Source: an uncultured Hungatella sp.
Lineage (GTDB): Bacteria; Bacillota; Clostridia; Lachnospirales; Lachnospiraceae
DNA length: 38,853 nucleotides
Direction of reading: 5' to 3'
Assembly (NCBI GenBank): GCA_910588325.1
Contig: CAJUPP010000031.1
Span: 1 to 38,853, forward strand
The stretch's first letter is position 1. Each line of letters begins with the position of its first letter. Both the position numbers and the translations under genes were made by a program. Of this stretch, positions 23,848 to 32,495 are shown piece by piece. The notes beneath the pieces are model-generated. The model made no database searches, was not told the origin of the DNA, and saw only the letters and a list, made by a program, of their open reading frames with translations.

Positions 23848-25368
23848 TCACGGTTTCTCAAACAGCAATAGCTCTTGTAAAGCTCCAAAAATTTCATGAT
23901 CCGTATACACCTTTTTTCTCGCCGTATCGCAGATGCGGACGGACGCAAAGGAAATATTTTCCACATAGATTAATTTCCCGGGATCTTGTGCCTGAAGATA
24001 CACGTCCTGAAAAGAAATATCATGGATCTTCTGTTCTCTTATTCCCTCCATCCGGATGGCAGTGCCTGCGTCCAGGCATCGGATTCTTTCCATGTGTATC
24101 CTGCGAAATTCCGGAATATCATCCGGGCCCGTGCAAATCCCCTCTCCCACAAAGCTGCTCTGGGCCTGGGACAGCACATAGCCCATTGTCATAACAATAG
24201 CCTCATCACGAATCCGCAGCATCTGAATATCCCGTATGGTAATATCCTCCACCACACCGCCCCGGCCAAGGGCTGTCTTAAACCGGATTCCTGTGTCCGT
24301 TCCCACAAAGGTACAGCGCTCCACCAAGATATTCCTGACCCCTCTGGACATCTCGCTTCCCACAGAAAATCCGCCATGGGCCCTTAAAACCCGGCAGTCA
24401 TGGATATATACCTGCTCCGTAGGAAAATCAATGGATCTGGCAGGTGCATTTTTCCCAGATTTCATGCAGATGGCATCATCCCCCACATCAAATTCCACAT
24501 GGGAGACCTCCACACGGCGGCAGGATTCCAGATCCAGGCCGTCTCCGTTCTGTGCCCAGGGATCGTTTCGGATTCTGGCATTGCGGATGATCACATCCTC
24601 ACAGTACAGAGGGTGGAGATTCCAGGCCGGGGAGTTCTGAAGCGTGACTCCTTCTATAAGCACATGCCGGCATCTGATAAGGCTCACCATAACCGGGCGG
24701 TAGAAATCGTAGAAAGCTGCCGCCCTCCCAAGAGCCTGTTTCTCATTGTCCAGCTGCTGTACCTCTCGCTCATGCATCGCCCGGGATTCCTCCCCTGCTC
24801 CTACCGGCGCCGCCCCGCAGATTTCCTCTTCCCCTTTTAAAAATCCCTCATAGGCAGTCCGGCTGGGAAACCATACACTGCCTTCCTTTGTCATGGAAAG
24901 CGTATGGCGGCTTTTCATGGTCAGCCGCTGCCAGTCTGCAGGAGAAAATTTAAACTCCTTTGCCATCCGCCATTTCTCACCGCTTCCGTCGATGATTCCC
25001 CCGCCGGTAATGGAAATATGGCTGGCGTCTCTGGCCCACACAGGGGAGGTGGCCCGGATACGCCGTCTTCCCTCATACTCCGTAACAAGCAGCGGGTAAT
25101 CCTCTTTTGTCTTGTGAAACAACAGAAGCGAATTTTCTTCCAGGTGCAGATCAATTCTGGTTTTCAGTTCTATGGGGCCTGTAAGCCAGATCCCCGGGGG
25201 AATCACCACATGTCCTCCGCCTTCCTGCCAGGCCCTGTCAATTGCCGCCTGAATCGCCTGCCGGCAGGAATGTTCCCCACCTTCTATGGCCCCGAACTCC
25301 CGGATATCATAGAAAGCGTCAGGAATCGCCGGCGGCTTTACAGGCTTCCATTCCCATGTCTCTGTCAT
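23848..25368 (-). CDS. Polygalacturonase, GH28 family
   Basis: The 506-residue right-handed beta-helix enzyme hydrolyses galacturonan or rhamnogalacturonan chains. The family's catalytic signatures are all present: NGDGLD (about 274-279), VGDDAICMKSG (about 295-305), RAHGGFSVGSE (His331) and IRFK (about 361-364). There is no signal peptide, so it should act on imported oligosaccharides. Residues about 135-220 form an insertion rich in charged residues (EESRAMHEREVQQLDNEKQ) that is longer than in many family members. GAGGGA precedes the start, and its ATG overlaps the aldolase stop (ATGA). It is part of the tightly coupled pectin operon. Confidence 0.93.
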   Translation of the reverse strand: MTETWEWKPVKPPAIPDAFYDIREFGAIEGGEHSCRQAIQAAIDRAWQEGGGHVVIPPGIWLTGPIELKTRIDLHLEENSLLLFHKTKEDYPLLVTEYEGRRRIRATSPVWARDASHISITGGGIIDGSGEKWRMAKEFKFSPADWQRLTMKSRHTLSMTKEGSVWFPSRTAYEGFLKGEEEICGAAPVGAGEESRAMHEREVQQLDNEKQALGRAAAFYDFYRPVMVSLIRCRHVLIEGVTLQNSPAWNLHPLYCEDVIIRNARIRNDPWAQNGDGLDLESCRRVEVSHVEFDVGDDAICMKSGKNAPARSIDFPTEQVYIHDCRVLRAHGGFSVGSEMSRGVRNILVERCTFVGTDTGIRFKTALGRGGVVEDITIRDIQMLRIRDEAIVMTMGYVLSQAQSSFVGEGICTGPDDIPEFRRIHMERIRCLDAGTAIRMEGIREQKIHDISFQDVYLQAQDPGKLIYVENISFASVRICDTARKKVYTDHEIFGALQELLLFEKP

Positions 25369-26138
25369 TTCTGTTCCCTCAGTTCTTTCATAAACTGTTT
25401 TCCAGCATAGGCCATCATAGCCTGATCGGAGCTGAGGCCGATAAACTGAACACCTCTGTCCATCAGACTTTTGGCTTCCTCTGCATTGGAGGCAATGGTT
25501 CCGACTGCCACATGGGCCTTTTTACAGCTGTCAATAATCTTCTCTACAGCTGCCAAAACCTTCTGGTGCCGGTTATCCCCGATAACTCCCAGAGCCTGGG
25601 ACAGATCCATCGGTCCGATCCACATCACGTCCAGATTAGGAACCGTCAGCATGTCATCCAGGTTTTCAAGTGCCAGGGCCGTCTCACAGTAGGCAGCCGT
25701 CAGGATATTTTCATTTGCCATTCTGGCATACTCTGTCCCGTCCATAAACCCGTAGCCTGCCGCCCGGTGGGACGGTGAAAATCCTCTGTTTCCCAGGGGA
25801 TAATAGTAAGTATTGTTTATCATCTCCTCCACGTCCGCCCTGGTGCTGGTCTCAGGTACCATAATGCCAAGCCCTCCTGCGTCCAGACTCTGCAGGATCA
25901 TGGACCGGTTGTTCTGGCGAATCCGCACAATAGGGATAATGCCGGAAATATCTGCTGTCCGAAGCAGATTCTCCATGGTTTCCTTGCTCATATGAGAATG
26001 CTCATTGTCGATAATAAAAAAGTCAAAGCCGATCAGGGAGATGATCTCCACAGTACTCGGATCCGTCATCTTGGCAAAGGTGCCGATATAGCTTTTCCCT
26101 TCCTTTAACCCCTGTTTCATAGAATTTCTGCGAATCAT
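25365..26138 (-). CDS. HpcH/HpaI-family class II aldolase
   Basis: The 257-residue TIM barrel cleaves 2-keto-3-deoxy-type acids to pyruvate and an aldehyde, using a divalent metal. Landmarks are FDFFIIDNEHSHMSKET (catalytic His), GGLGIMVPETSTRADVEE (metal-binding Glu), NRGFSPSHRAAGYG, and LDVMWIGPMDLSQALG. RhmA (2-keto-3-deoxyrhamnonate) and GarL-like members fit the pectin setting, but the substrate is not fixed by sequence. A GGAGG site precedes the start, and the gene overlaps both neighbours by 4 bases (ATGA), so expression is coupled to the PL22 and GH28 genes. Confidence 0.88.
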   Translation of the reverse strand: MIRRNSMKQGLKEGKSYIGTFAKMTDPSTVEIISLIGFDFFIIDNEHSHMSKETMENLLRTADISGIIPIVRIRQNNRSMILQSLDAGGLGIMVPETSTRADVEEMINNTYYYPLGNRGFSPSHRAAGYGFMDGTEYARMANENILTAAYCETALALENLDDMLTVPNLDVMWIGPMDLSQALGVIGDNRHQKVLAAVEKIIDSCKKAHVAVGTIASNAEEAKSLMDRGVQFIGLSSDQAMMAYAGKQFMKELREQK

Positions 26139-27373
26139 AGTTTTACCTCCTTCATTGCTTTCTTCCAGTCTGCTTCCACCATATAGATGTTGAGAAACCC
26201 TTCCTTGTCAGAAGAGAATACAATATGACTCCCGTCCGGCGTGTACACAGGATGCACGTGAGCGGATTTTCTCCCTGATGTATCGTGGGCACACAGAATT
26301 CCCTGTTTCGCCTCATGGGTGTCCTTTCTGTACTGAATCATGGACAGGTATCGTCCATAGTCTTTCATTCCCCGGTACATCATAGCCGAGTCGCCGGTTC
26401 CGAAGGTCTCATCCTTTGCCACGCTTACATGTCCCGGCCGCTCATGGGGATAGTAAAACCGTTCTTCATTTTTCCCGTCAAAATCCACGAAAATATCCGC
26501 GTTCTGGAAAAATTCCATATCCGGCCGGTAGCGGTAAGAATACTGGGCCCCCACCCGGCCGCCGGGCGTAAAGAATTCATGGCCGATCTTCTCCAGATAC
26601 CTTTTTGTGGGAATCAGCATCTCCAGTTCATCCGTATCCGCCCGCAGAGTCCACATCCGCTGTACCAGCTGCCAGGGACCGTCATGGCAGAACAGGAGCC
26701 TGTCCCCATCCCCCGGCATCAGGCTGGCATGAGTGATCCGTTTATGTCCGCCGCAGAGTACCCGGCAGGTATTCTTCTTTAGATCGTAGCGCATCACCAG
26801 GCTGCTGGGCTCCTTAAAATACCGCTCCCTTGCTCCCGGCGCTGCCTCAGAAAACGGATCTGCAAAGCCGGCAGTCAGAAGCTCCACTTCCTGCACCAGG
26901 GAAAACCCCACATACCTTCCGTCCTCTGTGACAGACAGGCTGTGAAAATTATAGGAAATCGGAATCCGCATCAGCTCTCTGGATTCCAGCGTCTCCAGAT
27001 CCACCTCCTTGAGATACTCGTTGCTGTAATAATACCCGTATCTCCCGTCAGGAGCGATCATGGCATGGGCGCCGTGTCCCATCTTGACAGCCTCTCCCTC
27101 AGTAATCTGTATGGCCTTTCCTGTCTCCAGCTCCAGAAGAAACAGCTCTCCGAACCCTACCTTTCCAATAGCCGGAGCATCCGGATTTTTTACCTTGGAC
27201 GTTCCTGTAAAATCTGACACGAACATCGTATAGCGTCCGTCTGCAGTAAACTGGGTCGTTGTAAAATAGGGCCGGTCGTAATGGGCCTTATTATCAGTAA
27301 GCCGTATTACCTTAATCCCTGTCAAATCATCCTTCTCTTCCTTTTGAATTAACCGGTATGTATTGCCTTTCAC
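26135..27373 (-). CDS. ogl: Oligogalacturonate lyase, PL22 family
   Basis: The 412-residue seven-bladed beta-propeller cleaves di- and oligogalacturonides by beta-elimination in the cytoplasm. Recurring blade motifs are DRPYFTTTQFTADGRYTMF, HGAHAMIAPDGRYGYYYSN and VHPVYTPDGSHIVFSSDKEG. Histidines at about 100, 103 and in YNFHSLSV match the metal and catalytic positions of the family. It overlaps the cyclase gene by 4 bases. Its product, 4-deoxy-L-threo-5-hexosulose uronate, normally feeds KduI/KduD, neither of which is in the window. Confidence 0.9.
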   Translation of the reverse strand: MKGNTYRLIQKEEKDDLTGIKVIRLTDNKAHYDRPYFTTTQFTADGRYTMFVSDFTGTSKVKNPDAPAIGKVGFGELFLLELETGKAIQITEGEAVKMGHGAHAMIAPDGRYGYYYSNEYLKEVDLETLESRELMRIPISYNFHSLSVTEDGRYVGFSLVQEVELLTAGFADPFSEAAPGARERYFKEPSSLVMRYDLKKNTCRVLCGGHKRITHASLMPGDGDRLLFCHDGPWQLVQRMWTLRADTDELEMLIPTKRYLEKIGHEFFTPGGRVGAQYSYRYRPDMEFFQNADIFVDFDGKNEERFYYPHERPGHVSVAKDETFGTGDSAMMYRGMKDYGRYLSMIQYRKDTHEAKQGILCAHDTSGRKSAHVHPVYTPDGSHIVFSSDKEGFLNIYMVEADWKKAMKEVKL

Positions 27374-28044
27374 TCTCTATCTCCTTCCACAAAAGCCACC
27401 AGACGCACCGGGAATGCCTCCACTCCCCTTACAGGATAGGGAAATGCCGTCACATAAAAACGGGCTTTTGGCAGCCTGTCCAGATTAGCCGCATTCTCCA
27501 CCAGCGTAATATTCCTCTCAAACAGGGCCTTATGGTTCACATGCTGCTCTGACTGGGGAATTTCCACACCCCCTGCATCAACTCCCATCATCTTTATTCC
27601 CTGGTCTGCCAGCCAGCAGATAGCTTCATGGGAGAAATAGGGACTTTCCCCGTAAGCCTCCTGCCCATACCGGTCTGCATATCCCAGGTTACAGAGAACA
27701 ATGTCACCTTTCCAGATGCCTCCGGCTTTCTCTGCCTCCTCCATCACCCTTTCCTTCGTGATCTCTTCCTTCTTCTGAATATCGGAAAAATCAAGAAGCA
27801 GGGTTTCTCCGCAAAGCGCCTCCACCGGTATGTCCGCCAAATCCTGTCCCTCAGGAAAAATGTGGTAGGGCGCCTCCATATGGGTCCCGATGTGAGATAC
27901 CATCTGAATTTCCGACATAATATACCACTGCTTCTGAAGCCGGACCACATTGGGGTTCACTGTCTCCGCCCCAATAGTCTCCACCGAAAACTTCCTCTGA
28001 GCCTTGGCCGGATCAATGATATGGGTTAAATCAATTAGTTTCAT
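27370..28044 (-). CDS. Cyclase-family metal-dependent hydrolase (kynurenine formamidase-like)
   Basis: The 224-residue protein carries the family metal motif HIGTHMEAPYH (residues 51-61), preceded by LIDLTHIIDP and followed by GIKMMGVDAGGVE. Members hydrolyse amides, lactones or ring structures. Kynurenine formamidase is the best-known activity, but the setting between an AraC regulator and PL22 makes a uronate or lactone substrate more likely. That is inference. The start uses GAGGAGG inside the last codons of the AraC gene (14-base overlap), and the stop overlaps the PL22 start. Confidence 0.85.
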   Translation of the reverse strand: MKLIDLTHIIDPAKAQRKFSVETIGAETVNPNVVRLQKQWYIMSEIQMVSHIGTHMEAPYHIFPEGQDLADIPVEALCGETLLLDFSDIQKKEEITKERVMEEAEKAGGIWKGDIVLCNLGYADRYGQEAYGESPYFSHEAICWLADQGIKMMGVDAGGVEIPQSEQHVNHKALFERNITLVENAANLDRLPKARFYVTAFPYPVRGVEAFPVRLVAFVEGDRE

Positions 28045-30268
28045 TCTGTTTATCCTCCTCTTTTCCCTTCTGATGTTTCCGAAACTGCCCCGGAGTCACA
28101 AGGGTATATTTTTTAAATACCCGAATAAAATTCTGAGCGCTGCTGTATCCGAAACGCTCCGCAAGCTCGCTGACGCTTATGTCAGTCTGTAAAAGGAGTT
28201 CCTTGCACCGCTCCATTTTCCGTTCCGTCACATAATCAGTATAGGTCTTTCCGAAATTCTTTTTGAACATCCTGCTTAAATAATTGGGATTGTAGTTAAA
28301 ATGACGGGCACATTCCTCCAGATTAATATTCTGTTCCAGATTCTCGTTAAGATAGTGGGTAATCTGGTAAATCACATCATTCTGATCCTTCTTCTCATGC
28401 ATTCCCGTAAACACCGGATCAATCAGATATTCCATCAGATACTGCCTTAAAATCTCAAAGGAATTCACTTTCTTTCCGATATCATACTCCAGCACATCCT
28501 CTACTTTCTCAGAATCCGGCGTCAGAGCGTATGTCTCGTAGATTCCGATAATCTCTGACAGCAGGCCTGCCAGCTCCAGCTTAAAGCGGTAATATTTCAT
28601 GTCATTTAAAATCCGCAGGTAATCGTCCAGGCTCTGCCTGCAGCCCTCATAGTCTCCCAGATCAATGGCTTTTAGAATGCGCTTGCGCTCCTGCCCTGCC
28701 TGGCTCCAGAGCCTGCTGCCTTCTGGATCTTTCTGAACCTGATAAAACTTGCAGACTCCGGCAAACCCCATCACATCCCGAAGAGCCTTTTCACACTCTT
28801 TAAACGCCTGGCTCAGCTGCTCTACCTGGATGAAACAGCTGCTGATGCCTATGTTGACCATTACCTTCAGATACTCCCTCACCGCCTGGATGCACATGCT
28901 GGACATGGTCTGCATCCGCAGATCTGTAACCTCTGTGGAATCTCCGTCCAGGCAGCAGACCACATAGGTAACCCGCCCCATGGTAACCAGTGGAAGACAC
29001 AGGCTGGAATCTAAAAGCTCTTCAATGACATTGCTCAGAGCAAACAGATAAAGGTTCCAATCCTCATCTGTCTTAAAATCCTCCTTAAACTTTACTGCTG
29101 CCATATACATCCTGGTTCCGTTTAACTTCTGTGCGGTGACCTGGGCCCGGATAAAATCTGCCTCTGTAATCCCTTCTGCCTCTCCCTGGTATACCTGCCT
29201 GAGAAACAGCTGCTGCCGGCTTATCTCCTGGGCCTTCTTGTTTTTTACCATCTCCTTGTTCTGGTTTAACAAGTATTTCACCTTGTCAAACACCTCCAGA
29301 TCATGGCCCGGAATCAGCCGATCCGCCATATTATCCAGCTCTCCGATAGGAAGATAAAGTTTTTTGGATCCAATGTAGATAACATATACATCGGCAATGA
29401 TCATCCCTGTCAGTGCCATAACCAGCATCAGAAACACACTGTGCATGCTTTTTACAAAAATGGAATTGGGAGTGACCATCACATACGTCCAGCTGTTGTA
29501 ATCAGATCTTTGTACAGTTAAAATGTAGCTTTCTCCGCGGAAGCTGGTCTGGAAACTGCCTTCTTCCTCCCTTTCCTCCCATGCCTCTGAGTAAACTGCA
29601 TCCCGTACCACTTTGTATCCTTCCTCATCTCCGTATATCCATTTTAAGTCGCCGTCCAGCACCACAATGGCATGCCCTGCGTCATTGCTTTGACGGTCTA
29701 ATGCAATAGCGTTTTTCTGAAATCTGGCCATCACCATGCCTGCTCCCGGCAGGGTATTGATGGGAAGGTGCTTTACCAGGTAAATGTAATCCCTGTCTGT
29801 ATACCACCCGGAAGGCCTGGGAATCTCATACAATTCCTGAATCTTCTGGATTTCCGGATAATGCTCTGCCCTGGTGCTCAGCGACGCACTGACGATCCAT
29901 CCCTTATTCTGATTCATCACAAAAATATCGTCCACATCCTGAGCTGTGTTGACAATCCTCTGAAGCCTTCCCCTCATCCCGTTGAAAATCTGGAAATTTT
30001 TTGCCACAAACTCTGTACGCAGCGCCAGAGCCATGTCGCTGTCCAACGAAAGTTCAATCAAAGCCTTCTCCACAGCCTGGAAATTTCTCTCGATCCGCCG
30101 CACCTCATTATCCACCATGGATATCATATTCTGATTCACCATATGGCTCTGCTGTTTTACCATATTGATAATAGAAGCGCCTAAAAACAGAATCGGTACC
30201 ATATTAACCGTCAAAAGTGCAAGCAGAATTTTCCTGAAATATGAATTTTTTTCACCTGTCTTCTTCAT
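28031..30268 (-). CDS. Membrane-anchored AraC-family transcriptional regulator
   Basis: The 745-residue regulator has membrane segments near residues 16-34 (ILLALLTVNMVPILFLGAS) and about 280-302 (VFLMLVMALTGMIIADVYVIYIG) flanking an extracellular sensor region. A degenerate GGDEF-like segment follows (VMVNIGISSCFIQVEQLSQAFKE). The C-terminal AraC domain contains NLEECARHFNYNPNYLSRMFKK and ELAERFGYSSAQNFIRVFKKYT. The start at 30268 is preferred because AGAGG is 8 bases upstream; GTG 30277 and ATG 30274 are too close to it. Such one-component proteins sense an extracellular sugar and activate nearby genes; here that would be the pectin operon and the divergent binding protein. Confidence 0.9.
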   Translation of the reverse strand: MKKTGEKNSYFRKILLALLTVNMVPILFLGASIINMVKQQSHMVNQNMISMVDNEVRRIERNFQAVEKALIELSLDSDMALALRTEFVAKNFQIFNGMRGRLQRIVNTAQDVDDIFVMNQNKGWIVSASLSTRAEHYPEIQKIQELYEIPRPSGWYTDRDYIYLVKHLPINTLPGAGMVMARFQKNAIALDRQSNDAGHAIVVLDGDLKWIYGDEEGYKVVRDAVYSEAWEEREEEGSFQTSFRGESYILTVQRSDYNSWTYVMVTPNSIFVKSMHSVFLMLVMALTGMIIADVYVIYIGSKKLYLPIGELDNMADRLIPGHDLEVFDKVKYLLNQNKEMVKNKKAQEISRQQLFLRQVYQGEAEGITEADFIRAQVTAQKLNGTRMYMAAVKFKEDFKTDEDWNLYLFALSNVIEELLDSSLCLPLVTMGRVTYVVCCLDGDSTEVTDLRMQTMSSMCIQAVREYLKVMVNIGISSCFIQVEQLSQAFKECEKALRDVMGFAGVCKFYQVQKDPEGSRLWSQAGQERKRILKAIDLGDYEGCRQSLDDYLRILNDMKYYRFKLELAGLLSEIIGIYETYALTPDSEKVEDVLEYDIGKKVNSFEILRQYLMEYLIDPVFTGMHEKKDQNDVIYQITHYLNENLEQNINLEECARHFNYNPNYLSRMFKKNFGKTYTDYVTERKMERCKELLLQTDISVSELAERFGYSSAQNFIRVFKKYTLVTPGQFRKHQKGKEEDKQNETN

Positions 30269-30312
30269 CCTCATCACCTCTGCCTACATTTTATATTAGT
30301 ATGGCCTTTTTT

Positions 30313-31188
30313 TCACCCTTTAACAGAACCTGCCATGACACCTTTGTCAAAATATTTCTGCATAAACGGATAGGCTGCAATCAACGGCAGGGAGGACACC
30401 ACCACCACTGCCAGCTTCAGGCTTAATACCGGCAGGACAAATCCGGGCATGGATGCCTCGTCATCCCCTCCGCTGCTGGACAGCATGACAATCTGGCGCA
30501 GAAGCACCTGAACCGTCCATTTTTTTGAGTCATTCAGATATAGCAGCGGTTCCAAAAAACGGTTCCAGTGGGTCACGGCATAAAACATGGTAAATGTGGC
30601 AAGGGCCGGTTTAGACAGAGGCAGCACTATTTTCGCCAGGGTATTTATCTCGCTGCTGCCGTCAATCTTAGCCGCCTCGATCAGGCTTTCCGGAATCTCC
30701 TGGAAGAAATTTTTGACCAGAATCAGGTTAAAACTGTTGATTGCCACCGGAATGATCAAGGCCCCGTAAGTATCCACAAGCCCAATCCCATTAACCACCA
30801 GATACGTGGGAATCATTCCGCCGCTGAATACCAGGGTAATGGTGACTCCCAGCATAAAAAAGCTTCTTCCCGGAAGGTTCCTTTTGGACAGGGGATAAGC
30901 TGTGAGACAGGTCATAACCAGATTGACAAAGGTTCCCGCTACGGTAATGCACACAGAGATAAACATGCTGCGGGGAAATGTTTTCGTCTTCAGTATATAT
31001 TTGTATACATCCAGAGTCGGTTCCTTTGGGAATATCACAAAGCGGTTGGCTGCCAGCTCTTTTGCAGAGGTCAGGGAGCCTGCCACCACATACATCAGAG
31101 GAAATAATACCAAAATCAGCATGATTCCCAGTATGATGTAAACCGCTGTTTCAAATATTTTTTCACCTGAGGTTTTTTTAGCTTTCAT
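30313..31188 (-). CDS. Sugar ABC transporter permease, LplC type
   Basis: This 291-residue inner-membrane permease has six predicted membrane segments, the first at about residues 12-34 (TAVYIILGIMLILVLFPLMYVVAG). The EAA loop is ESLIEAAKIDGSSEINTLAKIVLPLSKPA. The C-terminal YPFMQKYFDKGVMAGSVKG is diagnostic of LplC-type permeases that work with LplB and LipO-type binding proteins. GAGGAG precedes the start. It lies 18 bases after the LplB-type gene. The likely cargo is oligogalacturonide, judged by the downstream PL22 and GH28 enzymes. Confidence 0.93.
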   Translation of the reverse strand: MKAKKTSGEKIFETAVYIILGIMLILVLFPLMYVVAGSLTSAKELAANRFVIFPKEPTLDVYKYILKTKTFPRSMFISVCITVAGTFVNLVMTCLTAYPLSKRNLPGRSFFMLGVTITLVFSGGMIPTYLVVNGIGLVDTYGALIIPVAINSFNLILVKNFFQEIPESLIEAAKIDGSSEINTLAKIVLPLSKPALATFTMFYAVTHWNRFLEPLLYLNDSKKWTVQVLLRQIVMLSSSGGDDEASMPGFVLPVLSLKLAVVVVSSLPLIAAYPFMQKYFDKGVMAGSVKG

Positions 31189-31206
31189 TCTTTTCGCTCC
31201 TCGTCC

Positions 31207-32118
31207 TTATAAAATTCCTTCTTCGCCGATTTTCTTTGCAAACCTGTCTGATACCAACACCAGCACCAGGCCGATGGCAGATTTAAACAGGCCTACGGCT
31301 GTGGCAAAACTAAGCTGTCCGTTTTTCATACCCATCTGATACACATAAGTATCAATAATCTGAGACACCTGGCGGTTAGTGGCATTCTGCATCAGAAACA
31401 TCTGATCAAAACCTGCCTCCATGATACTTCCCATACGGATGATCAGCATCGTGATAACCGTTGCCTTGATGGCAGGAAGCGTAATATACCATATCTGCTG
31501 AAACCGGGATGCTCCGTCCAGCTTGGCCGCCTCATACATCTCGATGTCCACCCCGGCCAGAGCCGCCAGAAAAATAATGGTTCCCCAGCCGCTTTCCTTC
31601 CAGATATTCTGAAATACCACCATGGGACGCAGCCACGCTTCCGCTCCCATAAAATCCACTGCATCCCTGCGGAATACATTCATAATAAAGTTATTGATAA
31701 TACCTCCGTCTGTGGTAAACAGGGAATAACAGATACCCACCACCACAACCCATGACAGAAAGTGGGGAATATAGATCACTGTCTGCACCAGCCGTTTAAA
31801 CCAGTTGACCCGTACCTCATTGAGAAGCAGGGCAATGATAACAGGGACCGGAAAATAAAAGAACAGATTCAGCCCTGAGATCACCAGGGTATTTTTCATG
31901 ATCCGCAAAAATGAACCGCTTCCAAATAACCGCTGAAAATGTTTAAACCCCACCCAGGGACTTCCGAAAAATCCCAAAAACGGCTGATACTCTTTAAATG
32001 CCGCGATTAGTCCCACCATAGGGCCATACTTGAAAATCACGTAAAACAGAATTCCCGGGATCAGCATAAAGTAAAGTGATTTGTTCCGCTTCACTGCCCT
32101 CCATGTTTTTCCACTCAT
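31207..32118 (-). CDS. Sugar ABC transporter permease, LplB type
   Basis: This 303-residue membrane protein has its first membrane segment at about residues 15-36 (SLYFMLIPGILFYVIFKYGPMV). The EAA loop is DIEMYEAAKLDGASRFQQIWYITLPAI. It also has the LplB landmark FDQMFLMQNATNRQVSQIIDTYVY. The start at 32118 follows AAAGGAGG; the frame to 32205 runs back through the promoter and is not used. It is the first gene of the leftward pectin operon. Confidence 0.93.
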   Translation of the reverse strand: MSGKTWRAVKRNKSLYFMLIPGILFYVIFKYGPMVGLIAAFKEYQPFLGFFGSPWVGFKHFQRLFGSGSFLRIMKNTLVISGLNLFFYFPVPVIIALLLNEVRVNWFKRLVQTVIYIPHFLSWVVVVGICYSLFTTDGGIINNFIMNVFRRDAVDFMGAEAWLRPMVVFQNIWKESGWGTIIFLAALAGVDIEMYEAAKLDGASRFQQIWYITLPAIKATVITMLIIRMGSIMEAGFDQMFLMQNATNRQVSQIIDTYVYQMGMKNGQLSFATAVGLFKSAIGLVLVLVSDRFAKKIGEEGIL

Positions 32119-32182
32119 AATTTGCCTTCCTCCTTTACATTTCATTTTTTCCGGCCTGCCGCTTCTTTGTACTCCTGCTATT

Positions 32183-32212
32183 ATTATAAGAAGACCTCTG
32201 GCCATAACTCAA
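32183..32212 (-). promoter_or_regulatory. Promoter of the pectin operon (lplB-type gene onward)
   Basis: On the minus strand TTGAGT (32212-32207) and TATAAT (32188-32183) are spaced by 18 bases. Transcription would begin near 32176, giving a leader of about 58 bases. It lies in the 377-base divergent region between the permease and binding-protein genes; the rest of that region shows no ORF. Confidence 0.7.
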
Positions 32213-32377
32213 CGTTCTAATTCCATGCAGATATCCTGGGATTTTCCGGCTCTTTCATGCTCATTTTTCCATATAATGCGCATTTTGTGACCTTGCCGCC
32301 GATAAAATATCCATTTTATGATATGTATTTTGGTTTTCTTCCCGAAAGTCTTTGGTTTTTCCGGAAGAATTCGAACA

Positions 32378-32406
32378 TTGCGTTACTCTGTTTTCAAATC
32401 TATAAT
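32378..32406 (+). promoter_or_regulatory. Promoter of the divergent sugar-binding lipoprotein gene
   Basis: TTGCGT (32378-32383) and TATAAT (32401-32406) are spaced by 17 bases, about 90 bases upstream of the start. With the opposite promoter at 32183-32212 it leaves about 165 bases in which the AraC-type regulator could bind to control both directions. Confidence 0.65.
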
Positions 32407-32495
32407 AAGGGTATGATATTCAAAAACATCTGCAGACGTTTTGATGAGCAACAAGAAAACCATATTCATTTCATACGATTTGGAGGATATTATTT

